This document shows positions 35,763 to 43,185 of a stretch of 64,000 bases of DNA, one piece after another. The DNA is from Streptomyces sp. DSM 15324 (GTDB lineage: Bacteria > Actinomycetota > Actinomycetes > Streptomycetales > Streptomycetaceae). Numbering within the stretch: the first letter of the stretch is position 1; each line of letters starts with the position of its first letter. Under the pieces are notes generated by a model. The model was not told where the DNA came from and ran no database searches. It was given only the letters and a program-made list of their open reading frames with translations. The stretch lies in assembly GCF_001514285.1 (NCBI RefSeq), contig NZ_KQ949023.1, positions 1-64,000 on the forward strand. Reading direction: 5' to 3'. Position numbers and translations under genes: made by a program.

Positions 35763-36207
35763 GCCGGTCGAGGCGCTCCCGCAGCTCGCTGATCTCCTCC
35801 AGCTCGCACCCGGTCGCCGCGACGATCCGCCGGGGCACCTGCAGCGCCCGCTCGCGCAGCGCGGCACCTTCCTCGGTGAGCCGGATCTCCACCGAGCGCT
35901 CGTCGCGCGCGCTGCGCTCCCGGATCACCAGACCGGCCGTCTCCAGCCGTTTGAGCAGCGGGGACAGCGTGCCGGAGTCCAGGCGCAGATGTTCGCCGAG
36001 CTTCTTCACGGGCAGCTCGCCCTGCTCCCACAGCACCAGCATCACCAGGTACTGGGGATAGGTCAGCCCCAGTTCCTTGAGGATCACGCGGTAGACGCCG
36101 TTGAAGGCACGCGAGGCCGCGTGCAGGGAGAAGCAGATCTGGCGGTCCAGGCGCAGCCAGTTCTCCGAGGGGACGGGGGCGGGGAGAGGGGTCGACGTCG
36201 GGGTCAT
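35686..36207 (-). CDS. ohrR: OhrR-type MarR family redox regulator
   Basis: A 173-aa winged-helix repressor of the MarR/OhrR group. The redox-sensing Cys is C25 in [16 protein letters not shown], matching the reactive Cys of OhrR proteins. The HTH is [30 protein letters not shown] and the wing is [17 protein letters not shown]. Oxidation of this Cys by organic hydroperoxides releases DNA. ATG 36207 has TGGAGCC upstream; the frame extends to 36234 without support. It is divergent from ohr, with a 14-bp palindrome between them. Confidence 0.93.
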   Translation of the reverse strand: MTPTSTPLPAPVPSENWLRLDRQICFSLHAASRAFNGVYRVILKELGLTYPQYLVMLVLWEQGELPVKKLGEHLRLDSGTLSPLLKRLETAGLVIRERSARDERSVEIRLTEEGAALRERALQVPRRIVAATGCELEEISELRERLDRLTDALDSAALEEEPGGRRNQGTGRA

Positions 36208-36236
36208 GGCTCCAGGGTAACGCCGGTGAGCCATTT

Positions 36237-36250
36237 AGTTGTGCACAACT
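36237..36250. promoter_or_regulatory. Probable OhrR operator
   Basis: A perfect palindrome AGTTGTGCACAACT between the divergent ohrR and ohr genes. A partial second copy (AATTGTGTG) follows at 36252-36260. A candidate ohr promoter overlaps it: -35 TTGTGC (36239-36244) and -10 TCTACT (36262-36267), 17 bp apart. OhrR bound here would block RNA polymerase. Confidence 0.75.
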
Positions 36251-36349
36251 GAATTGTGTGCTCTACTTATCCCCGTGAACGGCCCGGACGCGAGAAGCGG
36301 CCGGACCGGCCACCCCCCGACAGACCCATCCGAGAGGGACGGTTCATCC

Positions 36350-36763
36350 ATGGACGCGCTCTACACCGCAGTCGCCACCGCCACCCACGGCCGCGAGGGC
36401 CGCGCCGTCAGCAACGACGGAAAGATCGACCTCGCCCTCGCCATGCCGGTGGAGCTCGGCGGCAACGGTCAGGGCACCAACCCGGAGCAGCTCTTCGCCG
36501 CCGGTTACGCGGCCTGCTTCGGCAGCGCCCTCGGCCTCGTCGGCCGTCAGGCGAAGGTCGACGTCTCCGACGCCGCCGTGACCGCCGAGGTCGGCATAGG
36601 CAAGCAGGGCGAGGGCTTCGCTCTGAAGGTCACGCTGCGCGTCGAGCTGCCGGACACCCTGGACGAGGCGACCGGCCGCAAGCTGGTCGAGACCGCCCAC
36701 CAGGTCTGCCCCTACTCCAACGCCACCCGCGGCAACATCGAGGTCGACCTCGTCGTCGAGTAA
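36350..36763 (+). CDS. ohr: Organic hydroperoxide resistance protein
   Basis: A 137-aa Ohr peroxiredoxin-like enzyme of the OsmC superfamily that reduces organic hydroperoxides. The two catalytic cysteines are C56 (AACFGSAL) and C120 (HQVCPYSNATRGN), both conserved; the N-terminus MDALYTAVATATHGREGRA is typical. ATG 36350 was chosen because the upstream frame (to 36239) runs through the operator. It is divergent from ohrR and probably induced by hydroperoxide. Confidence 0.96.
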   Translation: MDALYTAVATATHGREGRAVSNDGKIDLALAMPVELGGNGQGTNPEQLFAAGYAACFGSALGLVGRQAKVDVSDAAVTAEVGIGKQGEGFALKVTLRVELPDTLDEATGRKLVETAHQVCPYSNATRGNIEVDLVVE

Positions 36764-36798
36764 CCCCCGGCGGGGCCACCGGGGCCCCACCAGGCCGG

Positions 36799-36847
36799 GG
36801 CCTCCCGAGGGGTCCGAACAGCGGGCTACCCCCTCGGGAGGCCTCTT
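36799..36847 (+). terminator. Terminator after ohr
   Basis: GGCCTCCCGAGGGG (36799-36812) and CCCCTCGGGAGGCC (36830-36843) form a 14-bp perfect stem with a 17-nt loop, followed by TCTT. It lies 36 nt past the ohr stop. Confidence 0.78.
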
Positions 36848-36903
36848 CCCGCAGGCCGCGCCCCGCGGCAGCAGTCCAGTGCAGCCCCTGGCGCCCCCGC
36901 GTC

Positions 36904-38457
36904 TCACCCCACCCGCGCCAGCACCTCCCCGGTCCGCCGGCTCCACGCCACCACCACCGCCTCCTCGGGCACCCGGTGCCAGCGCGTCAGCAGCAGCCAG
37001 CGGACCCGGTAGCGGCGCACGATCGCCGCCCGCCCGGCCCGCGTCGAACCGGGGGCGAGATACGCCCGGACGTCCGCCGCCCGGCGCAGCCGCGCCCGCT
37101 CGTCCAGCGCCGCGTCCGGCCAGGGGGGCGCCGCGAGGTTCGGCCCGTACCCGGCGATCGCGTGCACGGCGAAGTACCCGTCGGTGATCACCACCTCCCC
37201 GGGCCCGATGTGCCGCGCCGCCCAGTCGTACGCCGGCCAGCGCGGCGGCTGGTCGAAGCCCACCGGATCCAGCGCGCGCGGCACGACCGCCCCCGCCTGC
37301 ACGGTCAGCAGCCCCACACAGGCCCCGACGGCCGTGACCGCGCCCAGGGCCCTGCGCCACGCCCCCCACGGCCTCGGCGCCGCGAGCTCCACCGCCAGCG
37401 CGAACTGCGGCGGCACCAGCGTCAGGCCGAGGATCCGCCCGTAGGTGTAGTGGCCGCTGACGAACCCGTACGCCACCACCGCACAGTCCAGGGCGCACAT
37501 CAGCACCAGCGGATCGCGCGCCGAGCGCCTCGCCCGCGCCCACAGCGCCGGCAGGCCCAGCAGCGCCAGCCAGAAATGGCCGGCCACGTCGTCGTAGAGC
37601 CGCCGGTGCATCCCGTCGACGCTGCCGTCCCCGGCCAGCGCGAACACATCGAAGTACGGCCAGGCGGCGGCGACCAGCAGCGCCGTCGCGGCCGTCACCG
37701 CCCAGCGCGCCGCCACCGCCGGCCGCCACGGACGCTGCAGGCCGAGGACCACCGCGACGCAGCCCGTCACCGCCCCCACCGCCGTGATCGGATGCACCAG
37801 CAGGATCGCCCCGTACAGCGCGCCGACCCCCGCGTACCCGGTGAAGCCGCGCAGCCCGTCCGGACCGACGTAGCGGACCGGACGGCCGTCCCGCGCGCGT
37901 GCCGCCGTCAGCGCCCACGCCCAGAAGGCCAGGCCGATCGCGAAGGTGGACGGATAGCCGAGGTTGCCGGTCATCGACATCAGCCCCAGATAGCCGCTCC
38001 ACCAGGCGCGTTCCGTGCCCCACAGCAGCGTCATCGCCGCCAGCGCGAGCACCGGCGCCCACGGCCTGGGCGTCAGCGCCCGGACGAACCGGCCGAGACC
38101 GGTCAGCAGCACGACCAGGTTCAGCGGCCCGGCGACCCTCAGCACCGCCCAGCCCGCAAGCCCGGTCAGCCGGGCGAACACGCCCTCGGCCAGCGCGTAC
38201 GGCGAGTAGTACGGGCTGCCCGCGCCCGGCAGATCGGCCATCGGGTGCCGGGGGTGCAGCAGATCGGCCCGCAGACGCTCCACGACCGCCGCGTGCACCC
38301 CCGCGTCGCAGCACAGCGGCACCCGCCAGAACGCCAGCGTCGTCACCAGCCAGAACACGAAACCGAAGACCTGGTACGGGCTCGGACGCCACACCCGCCG
38401 ACGGCGCAGCGCCCCGGCACCGCGCACCGGACGCCGGATCAGGACACCGGCGCTCAC
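36904..38457 (-). CDS. Polytopic membrane protein, putative GT-C glycosyltransferase
   Basis: A 517-aa protein with about ten hydrophobic segments. After the first helix (YQVFGFVFWLVTTLAFW) comes a loop with CCDAGVHAAVVERLRADLLHP and YYSPYALAEGVFARLTG. This layout resembles GT-C enzymes, but I recognise no specific family, and the usual DD/DE sits in an atypical context. The C-terminal 130 residues look extracytoplasmic. The GTG at 38457 lacks a ribosome site, so the start may lie a few codons further in. Its position beside the GT2-TagF genes suggests a part in wall-polymer decoration. Confidence 0.7.
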   Translation of the reverse strand: MSAGVLIRRPVRGAGALRRRRVWRPSPYQVFGFVFWLVTTLAFWRVPLCCDAGVHAAVVERLRADLLHPRHPMADLPGAGSPYYSPYALAEGVFARLTGLAGWAVLRVAGPLNLVVLLTGLGRFVRALTPRPWAPVLALAAMTLLWGTERAWWSGYLGLMSMTGNLGYPSTFAIGLAFWAWALTAARARDGRPVRYVGPDGLRGFTGYAGVGALYGAILLVHPITAVGAVTGCVAVVLGLQRPWRPAVAARWAVTAATALLVAAAWPYFDVFALAGDGSVDGMHRRLYDDVAGHFWLALLGLPALWARARRSARDPLVLMCALDCAVVAYGFVSGHYTYGRILGLTLVPPQFALAVELAAPRPWGAWRRALGAVTAVGACVGLLTVQAGAVVPRALDPVGFDQPPRWPAYDWAARHIGPGEVVITDGYFAVHAIAGYGPNLAAPPWPDAALDERARLRRAADVRAYLAPGSTRAGRAAIVRRYRVRWLLLTRWHRVPEEAVVVAWSRRTGEVLARVG

Positions 38458-38606
38458 CGGGCGCGGACCGGAAGGTGGCAGACAGGGGCAGAGTTGCGCA
38501 AGAGGGGCATTGGCCGTACCTTCCCGCCCGCGTCAACAGCCTCGCCCCCTGTCACCCCGCCGGGTGAGCCCGAACGGAGTCCGTCCCGCGCACGGGCCGC
38601 CCGGCG

Positions 38607-40835
38607 CTAGGCCGACGCCAGGTGGTCGTGCGCCGCACCCGGCGCGGGCACCCGTGCCGTCCCGACGTCCGGGAAGTCCTCGCCCAGCAGCAGACGCCGT
38701 ACGACCCGTTCGGCGGCGTGTCCGTCGTCGTACGCGCAGAAACGCGCCCGGAACGCGGCCCGCAGCCGGGCGGACTCCTCGTCCCGCCAGCTGCCGGAGG
38801 CCAGCAGGGCGGCCAGCTCGTCGAAGGAGCGCGAGACATGGCCCGGCGGCTCGGCGGTGATGTCGAAGTAGGCGCCCCGGCTCGCCGTGTACGCCTCCCA
38901 GTCGTCGGCGTGCACCACGATCGGCCGGTCCAGATTGGCGTAGTCGAACATCAGGGCCGAGTAGTCGGTCACCAGCACGTCCGAGGCGAGCATCACGTCC
39001 TCCACGTGCGGCTCGTCCGTCGCGTCGACGAGCACCCCGCGCCGGTGCAGCTCCGCCAGGCCCATCCCGCGCGCGTGCCCCGTCGCCAGGGACGGATGCA
39101 GCCGTACGACGAGGGTGTGCCCCTCACCCAGGCACGCCGCGAACCGGGCCAGGTCGATCCGGTCGACGTGTCCGCCCCGGACGTACTCCCGCCGCGTCGG
39201 CGCGTACAGCACCACGCTGTGCCCGGCCGGCACACCCAGCCGGGCCCGCGCCGCCGCGCCCGCACCCGCGTCCGCGCCGACCAGCACGTCGTTGCGCGGG
39301 CTGCCGGTGCGGGCGGAGGCGAAGTGGCACGGGTAGGCCCGCTCCCACACCAGCTCAGAGTGCCGGTTGGCGACCAGGCTGTGGTCCCAGCGGTCGGCGC
39401 GGCGCAGCATCTGCGGCACGTCCACCCCGTAGCGGGCCCCGGGCCGGTGCAGCAGATCGGCGGCCATGTACTTCAGCGGGGTGCCCTGGTGGGTGTGGAC
39501 GTGGACGCTGCCGGGGCGCTTGACCAGCGCGCCCGGCCAGTTGACGTTGTTGACGAAGAAACCCGCCCGCGCGGTCACCCGCCGGTAGCCGGGCGAGTCC
39601 AGCAGGACGTGCTCGACGCCCGCCGGGAGCCCGGCGGCCGTCTCCTCGTCGCGCACCACCCACACCCCGCGCAACTGCGGCGCGATCTCCAGCGCCTTGC
39701 GGTAGACCGCCCCCGGATCGCCCAGCACCCCCCGGTGCGAGAACGCCGAGTACACGACCAGCTGCGGGTCGACCGGCCGGCGGGCGCGCACCCCGTCCAC
39801 CGCGCGCCGGCCGCGCGCCCCGGCCGCCCGGCGTACCAGCGTCCCGCGCCGCGCCAGCTCCCGCCCGGCGCGCTCGGCCTGCCGCCGCGCCCGGTAGGCC
39901 GCGTACCCGTGCTCCAGCACCCGCAGCCCGGCCGGCACCGGTGCGCCGTCCGGCCGGCGGGAGCGGAACATCTCGGCCGTGCGGCGGAAGAACTCCTTCT
40001 TGTCGGACGGCGGCAGCCGGTCCGGCTTGGCCAGGATGTCCAGGCAGTGCTCGCCCATCTTGCGGTGCAGATACGGCCGCCAGAGCGCGAGCGCCGGGCG
40101 GGAGTCGACAAAGGCGAAGACCCGCTCGTACTGGTCGTGGATGTCGAAGTGCTTGCGGCTGGTGGTGGACAGGATGTTGCCCTGGCGGCGCTGGCGGTAG
40201 TTCAGGCAGATCCGGTCCAGCACGGCGATCCGCTCCGCGCTGAGCATGACCGGGAACGTCCAGGGCGTGTCCTCGTAATAGCCGGGCGGGAAGGCGAAGC
40301 CGTTCTCCTCGACGAACGCGCGCCGGTAGACCTTGTTCCAGACCACCATCAGCAGGTCGAGGATCTCGGGGCGCTCGGCGGCCGTGAAGGTCGGCGCGCA
40401 GGTGCCGTCCACGGCCTCGGCGAGGAGGTGCGCGAGGGCGTTGCGGCGGGTGCCGCCCCACCAGTAGGTGCGTGCGTAGTCGAACACCAGCACGTCCGGA
40501 TCCGCGGTCTCGGCGAGCCGGTCCGCCATCGCGCCCAGGGCGCCCGGGGTGAGGGTGTCGTCGCTGTCGAGGAAGAACAGGTAGTCGCCCACCGCGTGCG
40601 GCAGACCCGCGTTGCGGGCGCGGCCGAGACCCACGTTCTCCGGCAGGTGCAGCACCCGGACCCGCTCGTCGCGGGCCGCGTACTCGTCGAGGATCGCGCC
40701 GCAGCCGTCGGGCGAACGGTCGTCGACGGCGATCACCTCGAAGTCCGCGTACGACTGCGACAGAAGCGAGTCGAGACACTCGCGCAGGAAGCCCTGCACC
40801 TTGAAACAGGGGACGATGACGCTGAAGCGGGGCAC
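38607..40835 (-). CDS. GT2 / TagF-like bifunctional polymerase, paralogue 1 (catalytic His replaced)
   Basis: A 742-aa fusion. Residues 1-230 are a GT2 GT-A domain: FSVIVPCFKVQGFLREC, D38-D39 in AVDDRSPDG, DxD in FLDSDDTLTP, and YYEDTPWT as the ED motif. Residues about 370-720 are a CDP-glycerol glycerophosphotransferase (TagF/TagB) domain: KRPGSVHVHTHQGTPLKYM, GSPRNDVLV, VLYAPTRREY, TDYSALMFDYANLDRPIV. The expected catalytic His of the HGTPLK motif is Gln (Q450), while paralogues 2 and 3 keep His. It starts at a GTG only 8 bp after paralogue 2 ends, so they are cotranscribed. It probably adds a sugar and/or polyol phosphate to a wall glycopolymer. Confidence 0.88.
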   Translation of the reverse strand: MPRFSVIVPCFKVQGFLRECLDSLLSQSYADFEVIAVDDRSPDGCGAILDEYAARDERVRVLHLPENVGLGRARNAGLPHAVGDYLFFLDSDDTLTPGALGAMADRLAETADPDVLVFDYARTYWWGGTRRNALAHLLAEAVDGTCAPTFTAAERPEILDLLMVVWNKVYRRAFVEENGFAFPPGYYEDTPWTFPVMLSAERIAVLDRICLNYRQRRQGNILSTTSRKHFDIHDQYERVFAFVDSRPALALWRPYLHRKMGEHCLDILAKPDRLPPSDKKEFFRRTAEMFRSRRPDGAPVPAGLRVLEHGYAAYRARRQAERAGRELARRGTLVRRAAGARGRRAVDGVRARRPVDPQLVVYSAFSHRGVLGDPGAVYRKALEIAPQLRGVWVVRDEETAAGLPAGVEHVLLDSPGYRRVTARAGFFVNNVNWPGALVKRPGSVHVHTHQGTPLKYMAADLLHRPGARYGVDVPQMLRRADRWDHSLVANRHSELVWERAYPCHFASARTGSPRNDVLVGADAGAGAAARARLGVPAGHSVVLYAPTRREYVRGGHVDRIDLARFAACLGEGHTLVVRLHPSLATGHARGMGLAELHRRGVLVDATDEPHVEDVMLASDVLVTDYSALMFDYANLDRPIVVHADDWEAYTASRGAYFDITAEPPGHVSRSFDELAALLASGSWRDEESARLRAAFRARFCAYDDGHAAERVVRRLLLGEDFPDVGTARVPAPGAAHDHLASA

Positions 40836-40843
40836 TGCGGGGG

Positions 40844-43045
40844 TCAGCTCCTCACGGGGGTGGCGGCGGGGGCCGGGACGCGGTCGGCGAGCGGCAGCAC
40901 GGGCTTGATCGCCTCCGGGGGCTCACCGAGCAGCACTCTGCGCACCACGCGCTCGGCGGCCCGGCCGTCGTCGAACTGGCAGAAACGGGCCCGGAACGCG
41001 GCCCTGAGCTCCGCGGCCCCGGGCGAGGCGTACGCGCCGTCGCGGAACACCCGCGCCAGCTCCTGCGGCGTACGGGCCACCGGTCCCGGCGGCGCCGCCA
41101 TCAGGTCGAAGTACACGCCGCGCGTCTCGGTGTAGACCTCCCAGTCGTCGGCGTACACGACGATCGGCCGGTCCAGGTTGGCGTAGTCGAACATGATCGA
41201 CGAGTAGTCCGTGATCAGGGCGTCGGCGGCCAGGCACACGTCCTCGGAGGAGGGGTGCCCGGTGACGTCGAGGACCCGGCCCGTCCCGCGGGCCCCGCCC
41301 CGGTCGTAGAAGTAGTGGGCGCGCAGCAGGACGACGATGTCCTCGCCGGCCGCCTCGCAGAAGGCCTCCAGGTCCAGGCCGCCCTCGAAGCCGGTCCGCC
41401 AGTCGCGGTGGGTCGGCGCGTACAGCACGGCCGTCCGCCCCTCGGGCACCCCCAGCTCGCGCCGGATCCGGGCCACGTCCTCGGCGGTCGCCGTGTACAG
41501 GACGTCGTTGCGCGGATAGCCGTACTCCAGGTGCTCGTAGCGGCCCGGGAAGGCGCGCTCCCACATCTGGGTGGAGTGCGTGTTGGAGGAGAGGTTGAAG
41601 TCCCAGCGGTCCACCCGCCCGAGCAGCTTGGTGAACGAGCCGCTCGCGGCCGCCACCACCGGGTACGTCGACTGGTCGACGCCCATCTTCTTCAGCGGGG
41701 TGCCGTGCTGGGTCTGCACGTGCACACTGCCCTCCCGCTTGACCACGCCCTCGGCGAAGTTGGCGTTGTTGACCAGGTACTTGGCGCGGGCCAGGACCTG
41801 CCAGTAGCGGCGGCTGCCGATCACGGCGTGGTCGACGCCCTCCGGCAGGGTGTGCGCCCGGCCGGGCTCGACGAGGAACACCGAGCGGATGTGCGGGGCG
41901 AGTTCGGCGGCCTTCGCGTGGATCGCGGCCGGGCTGCACGCGTAACCGCGGCCCCAGTAGGCGCAGTACACCGCCAGGTTCGGGTCGACGGGGCGGCGCA
42001 GCTGACGCCGGTAGAACAGGCGGGTGCGCAGCCCCCGGGGGCGCGCGAGGAGCCGGGCGGCGGCCGACAGCCGCTGGTTGGCGCCGCGCAGCGCACGGAA
42101 CGCCGTGTACGCCCCCGCCGCGAGCAGCCGGTGCTGCACCCCGAGGCTCCCGCCCGGTCCGCGCCAGCCGGCCGGGCGGTGGCGGCGGTGGAGCCGGGCC
42201 GCGCGGCGGAAGAACGCCCGGCGACGGCGGCCCGGCAGCCGGCGCGGGTGCGCGGCCGTCTTCAGGACGAGCGCGAAGAGCTGCTCGAACAGCGGCCCCG
42301 ACCGCTCGGCGGACAGCCCGAGTCCGGCCGCCGCCGTCAGCACCGGCTCGATCCGGTCCAGCAGGTCGGTGTGGTGCGCGCCCGGCCGGTTGAGCCGGTT
42401 GCCCTGCCGGCGCAGCAGGTGCCGTACGACGACCGAGCGCAGCACCGCGATCCGCTCGGCGTGCAGGGTGACCAGGCCGCCGAAGCCGAGGTCGGTGAAG
42501 TGCCCCTCGGGGAAGGTGATGTGCCGCTCCTCCAGGAAGGCACGGCGGTAGGCGGCGCTCCAGGCGGGCAGCAGCACCCCGGTGACCCGGGGCGCCTCGG
42601 CCGGGCCGAAGGCGCCCCGCGGGGCCTTCGCCAGCAGTGGCGCCGCCGGGTTGGCGGGCTCGCCCTCCCACCAGGGGACGCGCTCGTGCTCGACGTACAG
42701 GACGTCCACGTCACCGATGGCGGCGAGGCGGGTGTCCAGCGCCGTCAGCGCGCCCGGGGCGAGGGTGTCGTCGCCGTCGAGGAACAGCAGATACGTCCCG
42801 TGCGCCGCCCGCGCCCCGGTGTTGCGCGCGCCTGCCAGGCCCTGCGACGGCGGCGAGTGCACCGGCGTCACCCGGGGGTCCCGCTCGGCGTACCCGGCGG
42901 CTACGGCGGCGGCCGGGGCGTCCGGCGCGTCGCAGACCGGGATCAGCTCGAAGTCGCCGAAGGACTGGGCGAGGACGGAGTCCAGCGCCAGGGACAGCCG
43001 CCCCGCGACCCCATGGGACGGGACGATGATGCTGAAGCGGGGCAT
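40844..43045 (-). CDS. GT2 / TagF-like bifunctional polymerase, paralogue 2 (divergent GT2)
   Basis: A 733-aa fusion with the same architecture. The GT2 half is degraded relative to paralogues 1 and 3: the nucleotide-binding pair is C38-D39 (LIPVCDAPD), DxD is kept as DGDD, and the ED motif is replaced by FTDLGF. The TagF half is complete: VQTQHGTPLKKMG with H447, EYGYPRNDVLY, VLYAPTHRDW, LLRAHYFYDRGG, TDYSSIMFDYANLDRPIVV. This copy may rely on its phosphotransferase half. ATG 43045 has GAAAGAG upstream. A long open frame reaching 45457 on the same strand is only a shadow of paralogue 3. Confidence 0.88.
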   Translation of the reverse strand: MPRFSIIVPSHGVAGRLSLALDSVLAQSFGDFELIPVCDAPDAPAAAVAAGYAERDPRVTPVHSPPSQGLAGARNTGARAAHGTYLLFLDGDDTLAPGALTALDTRLAAIGDVDVLYVEHERVPWWEGEPANPAAPLLAKAPRGAFGPAEAPRVTGVLLPAWSAAYRRAFLEERHITFPEGHFTDLGFGGLVTLHAERIAVLRSVVVRHLLRRQGNRLNRPGAHHTDLLDRIEPVLTAAAGLGLSAERSGPLFEQLFALVLKTAAHPRRLPGRRRRAFFRRAARLHRRHRPAGWRGPGGSLGVQHRLLAAGAYTAFRALRGANQRLSAAARLLARPRGLRTRLFYRRQLRRPVDPNLAVYCAYWGRGYACSPAAIHAKAAELAPHIRSVFLVEPGRAHTLPEGVDHAVIGSRRYWQVLARAKYLVNNANFAEGVVKREGSVHVQTQHGTPLKKMGVDQSTYPVVAAASGSFTKLLGRVDRWDFNLSSNTHSTQMWERAFPGRYEHLEYGYPRNDVLYTATAEDVARIRRELGVPEGRTAVLYAPTHRDWRTGFEGGLDLEAFCEAAGEDIVVLLRAHYFYDRGGARGTGRVLDVTGHPSSEDVCLAADALITDYSSIMFDYANLDRPIVVYADDWEVYTETRGVYFDLMAAPPGPVARTPQELARVFRDGAYASPGAAELRAAFRARFCQFDDGRAAERVVRRVLLGEPPEAIKPVLPLADRVPAPAATPVRS

Positions 43046-43080
43046 GCTGCTCTTTCTCTGTGGGGGCTCTGCGGGGCCAT

Positions 43081-43135
43081 GCGGGGTTCTGCTGGGGTTC
43101 TGCTGGGGTTCTGCGGGGTTCTGCGGCGCTCTGCG
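43081..43135. repeat. Short tandem repeat between paralogues 2 and 3
   Basis: Four to five 10-11-bp units of the form GCTGGGGTTCT / GCGGGGTTCT in the 140-bp gap upstream of paralogue 2. On the minus (transcribed) strand they read AGAACCCCAGC. There is no coding evidence and their function is unknown. Confidence 0.75.
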
Positions 43136-43185
43136 ATGGCTCTGTCGGGTGTGCTGCGCCGGTGTGTTCGTCGGGCCAACGGTGT

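Noticed and set aside
43081..43135. CRISPR or attachment site in the paralogue 2/3 gap
   Set aside because: Units are only 10-11 bp and directly adjacent, consistent with slippage, and no integrase is near.
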